In this document: in pieces, positions 19,968 to 33,700 of the stretch
How the letters are laid out: every line of letters starts with the position of its first letter
Numbering within the stretch: position 1 is the first letter of the stretch
NCBI GenBank assembly: GCA_038093975.1
Contig: JBBPTG010000129.1
Coordinates: forward strand, 1 to 64,000
Origin: Chalciporus piperatus
Taxonomy: Eukaryota; Basidiomycota; Agaricomycetes; Boletales; Boletaceae
DNA: 64,000 nucleotides
Reading direction: 5' to 3'
Made by a program: the position numbers and the translations under genes
Notes under the pieces: model-generated
What the model was told of the DNA's origin: nothing
The model's input: only the letters and a program-made list of their open reading frames with translations
Databases searched by the model: none

Positions 19968-21455
19968 TCAAAGCTTCGCAGGACTATCTTTGTTATGAAA
20001 ATCTCGCCAACCAAGTCTCTCAAATGTCCACCCAAAGATCTTTCCATTCTTGTCCGGTCTTATGCACACCCTCTGTCCCCTGTCCAGGGCCCCGATCACA
20101 TGCATGTCTTCTTCGCTCAGTGTAATGGTCTACAGGCAATAAGATTGAATGAACGCAGAAATCAAAAGCACAGCCTACCTTCAAATTTTCCGCTTGCCTG
20201 TCGACGTTCACACTTTTCGTTATGACCACGGTTCCCCGTTGTCTATGCCACGAGTGGATAATCTGCGTAGGCGTAGAGTTATACTTCCGTGCGAGCTCGA
20301 TAATTGTGGGATCTGAGCGGCCGAGCGCATAACCTGTGTACATGGGATCGGTGATGGAGTTGGGAATATTGATGAAATTTGATCTATACCTGTGGCAGCA
20401 TACGCAGCGACAAGTATGCCTCTGGCTCGGCAATAGGCTAAAAGGTCGTTTTGCGCAAGATGTGGGTGTATCCTAACGAAACGCATAAGCTGTATGCATA
20501 CGACAGGCAGTGGATACGAGCCGAGGATCAAACTTACTCTACCTGTAGAACAGCGGGCACAACGTGGGCTGTCTTGAACAACTGCTCCAGTCTGTTCCGG
20601 GAGTCAGACTATCTTCCACACACTTCATGGGAAGGGCTATCCTACGTCTTGATGGAGAAGTTGCTGACTCCGATCGCTTTCACTTTCCCTGTTGCCAAGA
20701 GCTTCTCCATCGCGCTCCACGTGTCATTGAAGCTCCATGTTTCATCAGTTTTTAGGGATCCATGAATGTCTATGGCTGGAGTGTCTCCTGTGTCGAGTTA
20801 GCTTGTCGAACGGCAGGTCCAGTACATACTACACACCTTCGTTGATAATTGTTTGGGGCCAGTGGATGAGATACTATCGTTGAATCAAAACTCCGTGGGT
20901 TTGAAACAAGCCGACCTTGCGGAGCTTACGAGGTCGAAATAACTTAATCCCGCACGCTTCAGGCTCTCGTCAAGAGATTCCTCGACTCGCTTAGCGTGAT
21001 GCCAACTACGATGAACAACATGAACTCCTTGCGCACGCTCGAAGAAAAGGGGGCGGAAAGTGACTTACGGGAGCTTCGATGTGATAAAGATTTCCTCACG
21101 AGGGACGCCTGACTTCCTGATGGCCTCCCCAACCGCGCCTTCAGTTCCTACACACTCGTTTACGATGCATGCAGTGGAGCTCAGATAAGGACGTTTACGT
21201 GCCATAGATTGCAGCGGTATCAATGTGTCTGTAACCCACTTGGAGAGCTGTGAGAATGCAGGGGGCAACTTGGGCACGAGCACTGGGGCGTTGCCCGGCC
21301 CAAGTACCGAACCCTGAAATTCATGTTCAGGTGTTTGACGAACCCGTGCACAACTGGCGGTTGCGAGGGACTCGATTGAGGTACTTACCAGTGGTGTGCA
21401 TCTGTATTCCGTTATTCAGGAGAACTATGGTATCGGTTGGCTGGATAGCAGTCAT
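19968..21455 (-). CDS. Aldo-keto reductase, copy 2
   Basis: The start is [19 protein letters not shown] at 21455 and the stop is at 19968. Catalytic residues are again all present: Asp in YRHIDTAA, Tyr in IYGTE, Lys in ITSKLP and His in LIHWP. NADPH-site residues appear in [12 protein letters not shown] and the end is [12 protein letters not shown]. It is a diverged tandem duplicate of the neighbour on the same strand, separated by about 200 bp. The intron after the IYG codon starts with GCACGT and is only in phase if a GC-AG intron is used. The two copies share the gene plan but differ at many residues, so the duplication is not recent. Confidence 0.87.
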
Positions 21456-21546
21456 CTTCGAGGTACCAAAGTCTGCGCAATCACTTCCACCAACAGACAG
21501 CCTGTTGAGAGAGGTGAAACCAAGTTGGGTTCACGATACTGAAAGT

Positions 21547-22334
21547 TCATTTCCTTAGCTGGCTATCGATTGTGACCGAGGGAATTCCAACCCGGAGATA
21601 CTTCATGACCGGGGTGTTGTCCGGCAAGATCAAATTGCCGGTTCGTCCAAGTCCAGTCTGAGAAAAACACACGGCTGACTGCGTGGGGTACTGAGTGTTA
21701 GTTCCTGGACCCGGAACAGGTTCGCTTTTCATACTACTTGATGTCGGCGTGCCCGTCCATGGGAATGCAGATGAGTCAAAGAGTTTTCATGCGTAACGCG
21801 CGAGTTCTTCCGCTTGTTTCATCTCAGTCACGGTCTGTTCGGATTTCCGTTGGTCGTGAAATGGTCGTTCGCGAACTGTGGCACTGAGGTTGAATCTCTG
21901 ACTTGAAGGCTTTGTGGCGTATCATAATCTCCGAGTCTTCGACGGCGAACGCCGCTGTATATTTCCGCTCGCTCTGTCAATAGTACGTTCGGCACGCGAG
22001 TTGCAACCACCTGCAACAAGTTAGTCCGATCCCGTAACTTGAAGCAGACCCAAGAGTCAGGATGAAGACAGTCCCCTAGGTACCTGCAACCTGAACGCCA
22101 GTAGCATTCAACACACACTGATACTAGTCTGAAACTCGGACAGTCGTAACACGCTTCCCGCAAAGTTGTCACATCAATGCGCTCCGCTTCAACTTGATGT
22201 GAGCACAAGGAGAATGGTTCGTGGCTATCGACCCTTCGGTGCTTGGTCTCAATTATAGTCACAGTACTCTGATCCCCAGAGTCATCCTCCATTGAGCTGG
22301 AATGACGGCGACGCGTGCCGTCTATGCCACTCAC
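21547..22334 (-). CDS. Uncertain hypothetical gene
   Basis: A minus-strand frame begins MSGIDGTRRRHSSSMEDD at 22334 and continues with a Cys/His-containing stretch (LCSHQVEAERIDV…CYDC). A second piece ends …VTIDSQLRK at 21547. A GT-AG chain joining them is possible but not unique. I recognise no domain. Some basidiomycete hypothetical proteins have similar CSHxxE…CxxC patches, but that is weak. It may equally be a non-coding stretch between the AKR gene and the terpene synthase. Confidence 0.25.
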
Positions 22335-22909
22335 TGTTTATGACGTGCCAGTGCTACTCCTGCATTCTGGAATCCGTGCCATAACACTTTTCTGCTACTT
22401 AGTGTGCACGCCACAGCCCGGAGGAGTCTCGGACGCCTTCGGTAAGCAAATGCCAACTTTCCCCAGGTTCAGGTCCAATTCTCTTTATAGACTTACACCT
22501 TCGGTGGATGATCCACTCTGCATTGGGCTATATCGGGTGGATTGTGCGAGGAGAAGGATCTCAATATTCGCAACGACCACATGAACCAGTCGGAGTTGCC
22601 TCGCCCGTCCAAGAGGTGGGGTGTCTTCGTTGCTCCTTGGAGGAAAGCGCCTGGCATCGCTAGATTGGGTTGCCTTCTATGTTGTGAGTAGTCTGTTTAT
22701 CATTATGCACTTAGGGCGTGTCATTACCTACCGCACATCACACTAATGGCATCGAAATCCCCGCTCGGCGAAACAATTGGAACTGCAGCTCTGGAAACGA
22801 CCGGATGTCGGGCACAAATAGCATCGAAGGGTCCCTGCTCTCCCAGCGAAACAAATAAATACAGCTTGCAGTGCAGTGGCACTGAAAGGACATTTCCTTC
22901 ACCAAGCTC

Positions 22910-24177
22910 ATGCCTCCAGAAGTCCTTCACCTCCCTGATTTCCTGGGCTTGCTACCCAAGAAGCCAGGCGGAAGTATCAATCCCCACTTCAAGGAAGCTG
23001 AAAGCGACCTCAATACATGGGCGAAGAAAACATTCGGCTCGTTATATACCAAGGTGGGTGTTGTCGAGTTAGCGTATCCATGGCTTAACACTCGCTCATA
23101 GTCAATCACTTGGTCCGAGACACCTTTACTCTGTGCTGTGACATATCCTCTCGCCTCACGTCAAGTATTATATGCAACTATGGTTTATATACTCGCAGCC
23201 TTTATCCTAGACGATATTACGTGAGTATGTTTCTTAGCCACTCTTTATGCGACCTCAACTTGGAGTGCTTCGCATAGGGATGATACCTCGAGTGCAGAGG
23301 CTAGGTCCATCACTCAGTCGTGGATCAATACGTTGCGAGAGTGTGAAGAAGTGGAAGGCGTCGACCATCCGCTCCTCGAGAGCATGCGCAGGTCCGTGAG
23401 TTCACGCAATCTGTCTTTCCGGCTAGCTTAGCTCGTTCCGATGCAGCGAAGTAGTACCATCCGTGAAGGCAATAATAGGTCCTTTTCATTGGCCCCAACT
23501 CGTTACCACGAGCGAAGACTTTGCCAACCACATCGTTCACGAGGCACTTGCCCGAGAAGCATTCACAAGCAAGCCCGCAGTTCGTGATATCCAATCATAT
23601 CTAAGATTGCGTCGGCAAACAACCGGCATTCGTTTCTGTTTCGTCTTCACGCGGTCCAGCCGCTACCTCTACATATCTGACGAAATCATGGCCCATCCAG
23701 TCGTACATGATATGGAGAACTACGCACTAGACCTGGTTACAATTGTCAATGTGAGACCTAATCTCTTAGTACCGCTTCTCTTTTAACCTCTGATCTAATC
23801 ATCAGGACGTATATTCTTTCAAGAAAGAATGCGAACAGGAAGGAGTCTTGAGCAATATCCTGGCATTGATGCAAAGCGACCCTGAGACCGCTCATCTTGA
23901 TCTACAAGAGAGAATCGATTATACCATGAAACTCTTCGTCACAATCCTCGATCGTTTCCAGGAATGCGGGAACAAGTTATTGCCGTTTGATCCGGATCAA
24001 AAAGAGCAGCTTCAACTGCTCGCAAACGGTATGATGGACTGGGTTGTAGGGAACGCTGAATGGAGTCGGGCCTGCCGCCGTTACCATGCCTTCGTGAATG
24101 AAAGCGACAGGAAGAACAATATTTTGAGGCTAGAGTTAGCCCAGCCCCCCCGCCCGTCCTTTCGATCGTTGCTTTGA
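22910..24177 (+). CDS. Sesquiterpene synthase (class I terpene cyclase)
   Basis: Five exons in phase (22910-23053, 23102-23220, 23278-23391, 23447-23750, 23806-24177) give about 350 residues, the usual length for basidiomycete sesquiterpene synthases. The Mg2+-binding motifs are both complete: the Asp-rich DDITD at about residues 85-89 and the NSE triad NDVYSFKKE at about 227-235. A late WSRACRRYH segment supplies the RY-type pyrophosphate contact. The enzyme should ionise farnesyl diphosphate and cyclise it, and the skeleton cannot be told from sequence. There is no N-terminal targeting signal, so it should be cytosolic. Two aldo-keto reductases lie on one side and an amino-acid permease on the other; no P450 is visible in the window. 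Confidence 0.9.
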
Positions 24178-24545
24178 CTATTTTGCTTGCTTATTTCCTC
24201 ATATGTGCTACAGCATCATCTCTGTGTGTTTTGTAGACTATTGTCTTGTGCGTGCATGCGTGTGTAAAATCTAGGGAACGAGTTTCCATTGCGGTCGCGC
24301 TGCGGTGTTTGCTGGTATTTCCGCAAAGTGATCATGTCCGCGAAAGATGCGTAGATGCTAAGCCGTCACTGTCCCTCCAGCCTGAATGGTGCCTCTTGAT
24401 AGACAGCAAACAGAGTCAAGACGTCAAAGGGCTTAAACCTGGTTAAATTAAACGTGGCGCGTGATGTTCGTACAGAATAACGGGTATACATCCTAACGTG
24501 GAATCACACCTCTTATCCTTCCACCAGCCGGTCACGTCCAGAAAT

Positions 24546-26914
24546 CTATGCTTTTTCCTGGGACTCCGCGTCACTAGATTCAGTATGATTTTTCTCCAAC
24601 GGTTCCGCATCAATGCCAAGTTTCTTTCTTGTCTCCGCATCGAGGTTTGAGATTGGACCAAAGTAGTGTCGATGCGCGCTGCAGACGAAAGAGACATACT
24701 GAGCCCGCTCCTCGTTTGAAGACCAAGATGAACCCACCTCAGAGCGTACCAGACCCTAGGGGGAGAGGACAACAGTTAACGACCGAAAAGAGATGAGCCA
24801 GAATGTACGCACCCGCTGAGCGCGATGACTCCGACTACGATAGGTGATGCATAATTCATGTTCTCCTTCGTAGCGGGGAGAACGGTAGGGAGAGAAAAGA
24901 TGATGGCAACAAAGAGCGTCCATAAGATACAGATCACGTTTGCCGCCCATCCAAGGAGACCGGGTCCCATATAGAACGGACCAGGACGGAAATGCACTTC
25001 GGGATGATTCGCATACAAACGCCGCCTGCGAAGACCATAAGCACGAAACAGGCAGATCATTCGAGCTACGTACAAGAAGATGGGGATTATATAGCTCAAG
25101 TCAAGAGCTATCGCGGTGAGCGCGAAAATAGCGTTTGCAGCTATTGGGGATGCCAAATCAAGCAGGCCAGGCAAAATAGATACTAGAGTCGTTAGCCAGA
25201 TGGAGCGGAGGGGTGTTTGAGTGGATGGAGAAATGTGACCGAAGTATCCCCTGTCCGGAAGACCTGTTTGTTTGAGACCTGGGAACAAGCATTTGGATGG
25301 TTTACTATAAGCACTCACCACGGTCACGACTGAAAGCGTAGATAGTGCGTGAGCAAGCCTGCAGAGCAGTTTGGACTACAAAGAACGCGGTGATGCATAC
25401 GAGGCTCTGTAAAGGTATGAGTGACCCCTGTCGTGAGTAGAGCATGCAAACTTACCCAAAGGAAGAGACCAGCAGGAACACCCATGCGTAGGACCATTAT
25501 CTTCAGTAGCGGAAACCATTACAACGGTCATATATGGTACAACGCAAAATCATACCTGTAAGAAGGCAGATCCAGAGACACCCGGAAGATTTCCACTGAT
25601 CAACATCTGAGTCTCCGGATCACAACAGGAAATGGGTCGGGGAAACTCACATTGGTCCAGAGCATAGAATCATCACTACGTTTAGAATCCAACCAATGAT
25701 ACCTGTGCCGATGACTACGGGGTGTCAAAGGACGTTCCGTTTCGCGAGCGAACGGGCTTACCTGCAATGAAGATTGCCGTTGGTGCTGTAGGGAATAGTG
25801 AGCCATCTCACTGTGACACAGTGGCTACAATCTGACCTGCGTAGGCAGCCCTTCGAACTTCCTCGCTGAAAGGTCACCATCAGGGATGTGAATGCATGGT
25901 TATTCACATCACACTCACGATATATGTGCAGTAGCATCATAGTCCTGTGCGGAGATTTCCAGAGTGGGGAAACGCAGGATAACCGAATCAACGTACCGTC
26001 ATCTTCAAGAAATGAATGCAAGATCAGACGGCATACACCATAATTAGTGGGAGAGCACTCACCGTCCATTGTACGCTGAGCAGACCCAGTGAAAATGCTA
26101 AACCGTTGCTCCATCCACCGGTTTGATTGATGATACCTTGACCACCGAAAACATAGCTAGCTGTATGCATCTCCGACCTCGGAGTCATGGCTAGGAGGAC
26201 GATGATGATGATCAACGTCGTACCGATGTTGACAAACACAAACCCTCGTGTAGCATATGCGAGGTATTTGGTTGCAACCGAGTTCAGGGCTCCGTGGACG
26301 ACGAGCAAAGCTGTAAACAGCCCCACAGTTTTACCCGGAGTGATTGTGAAGTCTGGAGAGACTATGGAGACGGCTCCCCAGATCATGCCGGTCAGACCGA
26401 ACTCAGTGGATGAGATTCCAGCAATTTGGCCGAGGATATTCAACCAACCGACTATCCAGCCAACTATGGCCCGGTGACTGGGTGGACAAAGATGCGCAGA
26501 TGCAGTATACATCCCACCGCACGTTGGGAAAGCAGAGACGATCTCAGCAATGCTCGACCCCAAGGTGAAACACATGGTTGAGCCAATAAGCCAGCACCAT
26601 GTCACCTAAGCAGGCGGATGTTCACAAAGGCAAAAAAATTCATGAACGAAAGTGTGGACGGACCGAGGCAGGACCTCCCAACAGTAATGGAGTGTTGAAT
26701 GTCGTTGCCACACTTGAGCACACACCCTGCCAGGGGAAAAAATACGTCAGGGGTGGCATTCAAGAACAAGACATGCTGGCGTCTGTTGGCGTACCATGAT
26801 GCTGAAGGCGAAACTAATCGTCGCGAGGTTTGAAAACTCTCTTCTGAAAGAGGGTTTGTAGCCCAATACCTCTAGTTTGAGGTCATCATCGTCCACGACC
26901 GTGACGCAAGACAT
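24546..26914 (-). CDS. Amino-acid/GABA/choline-type permease (APC superfamily)
   Basis: The gene begins MSCVTVVDDDDLKLEVLGYK at 26914 and is split by many short introns. Joined exons show the family's N-terminal box FRREFSNLATISFAFSIMG…SSVATTFNTPLLLGGP and then a series of hydrophobic helices consistent with about 12 membrane spans. The PTCGGMYTASAHL motif resembles the substrate-site loop of fungal GABA/choline permeases (UGA4, HNM1 type). The hydrophilic C-terminus ends …SSDAESQEKA at 24546. It would import amino acids or related amines across the plasma membrane. Substrate is not predictable. It is transcribed convergently with the terpene synthase, with 3' ends 370 bp apart. Confidence 0.85.
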
Positions 26915-27580
26915 GTTTTTGATGTTTTTGACTGGGAGTGAAGGAAGACGGTGAGAGAGGGGAGTAAAGTCTGCAAAAGACTGTCAAAAGTAGTGACTAG
27001 TCCCACAGAGTGGCAGGACGATAAGATTGTCATTCACACGACCTGGACAGAGGATATTTGGATCACCCATCTATTCCCGGCAGTGCTCTGCATACAAAGA
27101 TACTATTGCGCGATAAGCACTGCCGGTGACCTTCCCAAACAAGCCTTCCGGCCACCATGGTACCACCGGTTAACGGTACGGTGAGTTGGGCAGCTAGAGC
27201 TCGGCGCTATCTTGGTTATGCAGACCGACATTTGCCGAGCAAAATCATGTCACTCGGGTTGGGAAGCTACGGAATGTAACTTCCGCTCGGCGTCCGCAAT
27301 GTATCTATAGATTCAAAGGTCGTAAGACATCGAAGTACCGCCAACTGAGCTGAGTGGAGATGTATTTCTTATTGTTGAAAAGTTCATTTGTTAGTACGCT
27401 TGTCAAGGTGCCCGAGCACTCTGATAGTAATGTGAGTAGTGCAGTCTACCTTCAAGTTATCACGGTGCTCCTCCAATCATTATTGATGTGATCACGTCGG
27501 GATCTACCGAGTGATGACTAACTACGCTGATCCTACCATTCAGTACTATCCATCTCTTACACAGTTCGTCCACTGAATTG
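26915..27580. promoter_or_regulatory. Divergent intergenic region, permease / PAN3
   Basis: This 666-bp gap separates two divergently transcribed genes and must hold both promoters. I see no open frame or repeat of note and no unambiguous TATA box. Confidence 0.5.
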
Positions 27581-30264
27581 ATGGCTTTTTTTGCAAGGCC
27601 CCAGTCGTCAAACTCGGCTGTCAGAATCGTAAACCCTGCAGAACAATCAGACGACGCAAAGCCTCAGACTAAGAGGGGTAACTATCATCCATTTCCCTCC
27701 CCAACCACCCTCACAGCGTTTAACAGAATCGCCCCTGCGTCAGTGTAGGAATATACTCATTCATGGGTGAGGCCCGTCGTAACGTATATGTTCCACTTAC
27801 TGATCTTCTGGCGCAGTTCCTGTAGATTTCAGGATAAAGGCTGTATCTACTATCATCCCCAGGTATGACCTTCGGTTCTACCATGTCCGCGCTAACATCC
27901 TCACTCAGTCGGACAACTCCACCGATGTGTGAGTCCCTCCATCTCCAACCCTCCGTCACTCGTATCGACTCTTCACAGAGCACGACCTACCTCTCCAGCT
28001 CCTGCAACCTTGACTGCTCAAGCACTCAATGCCCCCGTATTTGTGCCCAAGGTCGGTTTCAACCAACCTGCAACTACGTCACCGACACAATCGCACTCGT
28101 TCTCTCCCTCGTGAGTTTCGTCGTGTCTACATCGTGTGCCTGCCGTAACACCACAGCAGTGCGTCCCCTGCTCCCTACTACTATCCAGATCACGACGAAT
28201 ACGACCCGTATACGCAACCGCAGTCGACAAACGGTTCTACGCAGTCACTCGATGAGCAAGATGCGATGAGCCAATATCAACAAGTCGATCAGCAATACGC
28301 ATACATGTCAGATCATGATCAACAGGTGCGGTTACGGAATCGACTCTAAACCAGCTATAAATGACAAGATCTACAGGTTGATTATGAGGACACCGTCACT
28401 TCTTTGGGCAGCTTTTATCAACCTGCCCAGCCACCTTATGTGCGGCAGCCTGTCAGTGTAGCCCTCCTCGCGTCGATTATTGCTTATTCTTTGATTTAGC
28501 TCGACTATCATCTATACACGCATCCCGTTCCCGATGCCTTCGCTCCTTCTCACTTCATGTCCGACAACGTCCGTGAAGAGCTTCAGAAGCGCTCGGAAGC
28601 CATTCATTCCACACCATTCCCACCCTATAATCTCCCTGAAGAGCTCCAAGGCTATCATTCACTCGTCCCACTGGAGCAGGTACCGTCTGATCGGCGGAAA
28701 TTCTTCAGCTGGTTTTCAACTGTGTACCGCGCCACGAATGCGAACGATGGCAGAGCATACGCTTTGCGGCGAGTCGAGAGTGTGTTATTCTGAGTCGTTG
28801 GGACGAAATTCCAACTGATTCTTTCGACTCTTATAGATTTCAGATTAATGCACCAAGCAGCATTTGGCGCAATTGAGGCCTGGTCCAGACTCCACCATCC
28901 CAATATCGTCAAAATTCGAGAAGCATTCACGACGCGTGGCTTCAACGACAATTGTTTGTGTACACCCCTCTCCCTCTCGCGATGTAATATCTGATGCCTA
29001 CTTGACCTCACAGCACTTGTCGTATCGTATGATTACCACCCCAATTCTCAAACACTGTTTGATCTGTATCTACGTCCCAAGCAGTCTACGTTTCAGCAGA
29101 ATAGGCCCGGAGGCCCAACAAATCCTGCCGTTCCCGAAGCGACGCTATGGTCTTACATTATTCAAATCGCTAATGCGATACGGGCCACTCATGAAGCAGG
29201 CTTGGCGGTCCGTATGGTTGATGCAACGAAAATTCTGCTAACAGGCAAGAATCGGTGCCTTCTTTTTCCTCTCTGACTTCCATTCCGTCACTAATATAGA
29301 TCACAGGATACGGATTAGTTCGTGCGGGATGGTTGACGTGCTCATGTACGACACACGGCAAGATATCGCCCTCATTCAACAGGAGGATCTGGTTATGTTT
29401 GGGCGGTTAATTTTTGCACTGTGTTGTGGCAGCCTTGCTGCGATGAATACGCTTCCCAAGGCAATCGATGTGATGGGAAGGGCTTACTCTCTGGATGTTA
29501 AGACACTGGCCTTGTATCTAATATCAAAGCCTGGACCGCATAAGGTAAGCATCCCTTCCAGTAATGATTTGAGCTGAGTTGAGTACCTACCCCTCTGGTA
29601 AATGTAGAGTATCGCGCAGGCCATCGAAATGATTGGTAAGAGTCGCCTCCTTGGGGAGATGAATGAAGCTCAAGTGTACGCATCCAATGCATTCGATGAA
29701 GAAACCTTGCTCATCCTTTTGGTATTAGCTCTATGGATAGACTTGAGAGTGAGCTTGCCAGCGAACTCGAAAACGGTCGGCTGGTTCGTCTGCTGTGTAA
29801 ATTTGGTTTTATCAATGAACGACCAGAGTATGTCCGTCACTTACTTAAAAGACCACATGGTCCTTAGTCTCTCCCTTCAGGTTTGCCCGCGAACCACGTT
29901 GGTCTGAGATGGGAGACAGGTACATCATAAAACTGTTTCGAGACTATGTCTTCCACCAAGTGGATGAGAGCGGGAACCCCGTTGTCAACCTATCCCACGT
30001 CCTTACTTGCCTGAACAAGGTGCTGACGAGATATTTTTGTTCAATTGACGGAAATTGATCTTTATATTAGCTCGACAGCGGGGCCGACGAACAAATCATG
30101 CTGGTTTCTCGAGACGAGCAGAGCTGTCTGGTCGTGAGCTACAAAGATGTCAGGTCTTGCATTGAGGCAGCTTTCAGGTGTGTCATTCTTTTGTGTCAAT
30201 ATTGCGAGGAAATGCTTATCTACTTTCCCTTCGTTCTAGCGATCTCTCCAGGGTGTCGCGCTAG
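27581..30264 (+). CDS. PAN3: PAN2-PAN3 deadenylase subunit PAN3
   Basis: The start [17 protein letters not shown] at 27581 leads through very small exons into a CCCH zinc finger, [17 protein letters not shown] then IYYH (spacing C-X8-C-X6-C-X3-H), assembled from exons 27727-27766 and 27817-27862. A Gln/Tyr/Pro-rich linker and the [19 protein letters not shown] segment follow, the latter typical of the PAN3 PABP-contact region. Next come a pseudokinase domain ([18 protein letters not shown] onward, [30 protein letters not shown]) and the C-terminal knob domain ending [13 protein letters not shown]3 dimerises and tethers the PAN2 nuclease to poly(A)-binding protein for the first phase of mRNA deadenylation. 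About a dozen introns are present. Order and length fit a complete gene. Confidence 0.93.
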
Positions 30265-30735
30265 CAAGAAATATACATCGATAAAATAGCTAGAACTTCG
30301 AAAAAGACGCGGAAAATATACAAAATTGGATTATCTCGATGTTTGGTCGTTTGCTATTCTGCTGAGTGAGTTCTGTCCAATAAATCCACTCTACGCGCGC
30401 ACCCATCGGTGGAATATCTGGCAGAGTGTGCGTAGCTTGTGGGGAAATCGAGTCTGAAGTTGGTCTGAACTACCAGCGGCATGAGAAGCTTGTGAATTCT
30501 GAGTTTGCGAGACCGAACACCACCGAGAAAGGTTCCGTGGGATGCGATTCATCATGTGAATTTGTGCATGGCCGTTGAATGTGCACCATCATTTCCTACC
30601 ACTGACTGATCATTCTCTCGTTTTCGATTTCCCTTCAGACCAGGTACCTTCAACGTCGACTGGGAGACCTGCATTTATTTGTATATTCACAGTCGACGTT
30701 AGTGTTACATTTTAGTTGTTCGCTCTCGCTCGACT
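30265..30735. promoter_or_regulatory. Intergenic PAN3 3' region and Lon promoter
   Basis: No gene is seen in these 471 bp. The first part is A/T-rich and probably forms the PAN3 3' end. The last 120 bp are CT-rich, as expected upstream of a fungal start codon. Confidence 0.45.
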
Positions 30736-33700
30736 ATGCCCCCTACTCGGCTACCAGTTCTACCACTTCCTCACCCACTCATCCTTCTACCTACCGCGAG
30801 GCTCACGATTCCAATAAGTCGCGCCCTTGCAGACAATCTACTTGCTCTTCAACTAGACGAATCGGAGGCTGGCCAACCCGTCCTCGCCGTCATCCCTGTT
30901 CCGGCGTTTCTCGACCCCACTCTCGCTGACATACCGAATATTCCTCAAGTACCAACCCCCACGGTTAATACAGCCCCTACGTATGGTATCGCTGCCCGTG
31001 TTGTACGTCTCGTCCGTGCGCGCACTCTGGCAACACCCGGCTCCCCTCGCCACCCATACCTGCTCTACCTCCACGGTCTCACCAGATTACGTTTAGCTCA
31101 ACCCCTGGACTTGGATCCCTCCACTTTCGACTCGCTTCCACAGCATGCAGTGACATATTCAGAAGACACACTACCCTCCCGAGAGACTGTCGAGGCATTC
31201 AAAGATGCTGCGCTCCGGCTACTCGACAGACTTGCGAAGGACTCCGTCCAAGGGCCGAGGAAAGACGATTGGCTCAAAGTGGCTTCCATGGTCGAAGACA
31301 TATCCGACCAACGCGCTGCATGGATGGCCGACGTGCTCGTCGCAGCTATCACAGCGCAATATGCCGACAAACTTGGTGTGTACACCTCCGTTCGACTACA
31401 CGGGTCCGCAAATATCCGCTAACGTTACATTAGACTTTCTCTCAGCAATCGAGGTCGAGGATCGTCTTCGCCGTGCGACCGAGCTTTTCATCAAACAGTT
31501 GTCTATTTCCGAGGTATCGAAGAAGATCGCGAGTGCGGTTGACGAGTCTCTTTCTCGTCAACAGAAGGAATATTTCTTGCGTCAGCAGCTCGCAGCTATT
31601 CAGCGGGAGCTTCAGAGTCTACACAACAACACACCCGGGCAAACCAGCAGTCCAGGTGGACCCACTAGTTCAGGCTTCGAGATGGATGAAGATGAGCAGG
31701 CAGACGCAGATGACCTAGCAGACTTGCGAAAGAGGATTGAAGCCCTTAACGCAGGCAGCGAGGAGCGGAAGGTCGGTGTTAGGGAGTGGAGGAGATTGAA
31801 ACGTATCCCTCAGGGAAGTGTTGAGAATGGCGTCATAAGGACATACGTGAGCTTTTTAACATCCAAAGGCTTGGAGGTGCTGACGGTATGTAGCTTGAAT
31901 GGTTGACGAGCATCCCATGGCCCTCTGCCTTAGCCCCGCAGACGACTGCGCGGGATGCACTTAATGATCCGGGATTCCTAGCCAAGGCTCGGTAAGTTAT
32001 ACCTCGATCTAAAATCCCCTCTAGTTAGCCTTCTTCCTGTCATGCTGATGTATCATCGGTTCAGCGCTCGACTCGATGCCGATCACTACGGACTTGATCA
32101 GATTAAGCGCCGTCTGATAGAATTTCTTGCGGTTGTCCGACTACGTGCGATTGCCGAAGAGGCTTCCTCTGTACAATCGTCGTATCCTGTTCCATCGATT
32201 GTGGAAACCCAACCCGAACCGACCAAGATTTCTTCAGACTGGTCCAACACCGATCGGACCCTAGTGCCTGTCTCGCGACCAAGCCTAACCCCAGTGGAGA
32301 TGGAGTCACCAAAACCATCCACCAAGAGGAAGAAAGGCGTGAAGGGTCCGATATTATTGTGAGGAATACCCAGTCATCTAGATCATTTGGATTCATCGAT
32401 TTTATTGACTTCACCCGCCTCGCCGATAGGTTTGTTGGCCCGCCTGGAACAGGGAAAACGTCTCTCGGTCAATCGATTGCAAAGGCTCTGAATCGACCTT
32501 TCCAACGAATATCCCTTGGTGGTGTGCGTGACGAAGCCGAGATCAGGTGCGTGGATTCATGCTGGTTGCAAGAACAGTTTTTCACTGGCACTATCTACAG
32601 AGGTCACAGAAGAACATATGTTGCATCAGGACCCGGTTTGCTTGTCCAGGCGCTTCGGAAAGCTGGCAGGAGTGATCCGGTCATTTTACTGTTCGTGCTA
32701 TCCATTAGGAATATCCTCGAAACGGTCTAATGTCCTTTGCGCAGTGATGAAATTGACAAAGTTGGACATAGCAACTTCCACGGTGACCCATCGGCTGCTC
32801 TTCTGGAGGTGCTCGACCCCGAACAAAATCACTCGTTCAATGTAAGTGCAGTTTGCGGTGCCGTTTGTTGCGCCGTTGCTTATCAAATATGTCCAGGACC
32901 ACTATATCAATGTCCCCGTAGACCTCAGCCAAGTGCTCTTCATCTGCACTTCAAATACGCTCGAGACGATATCCGCACCACTGCTTGATCGATGCGAGGT
33001 TGTGGAGTTATCAGGCTATACATATGACGAGAAGATGCACATTGCTCGACGATTCCTCTTACCAAAGCAGACTCTTGCAAACGGTCTGTCTGAATCCCAG
33101 ATCACCCTCACGGACGAAGCATTACTCCATATCGCTACGCTCTACACAAGGGAGGCAGGCGTACGGAGTCTTGAGCGCGCAATCGGATCGGTAGTCAGAT
33201 TCAAAGCTGTGGAGTGGACAGAGCACCTTGATGCATTCGCCAGTGGCGGGAAGGGTCACAAAGACTGGCGTTGCGTCGTTCAGGAACATGAGCTGGAGAA
33301 GATTCTGGGCGTGCCTCGGTGGGATGGCGAGGAAAGGGAGCGGGAGGAGAGACGAGGCGTCGTCTACGGGCTCGTTGTCACCGGTATGGGTGAGGGTGGA
33401 ATTCTGCCTGTCGAGAGCACAGCCGTCCCTGGCTCTGGAAGGCTGAAGCTGACAGGTAGTTTGGGGGACGTCATCAAGGAGAGTGGAGAGATTGCCTTGA
33501 GCTGGGTGAAAACTCATGCCTTCGAACTCGGAATTACGGCTGGACGAGGCATTGACCCCTTGAAGATTCCGGACGCCATCGACATACACCTTCATCTTCC
33601 TGCTGGCGCTCAGAAGAAGGACGGCCCCAGTGCAGGCATAGCGATGGTAAATAAATCCAATTCTCGTATTTGCAGCGGGGTCACTCACGCCAATAAACAG

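Noticed and set aside
18320..26914. A full biosynthetic gene cluster with P450s and a regulator
   Set aside because: No P450 haem motif, no fungal zinc-cluster regulator and no efflux transporter are found between the AKRs and PAN3.
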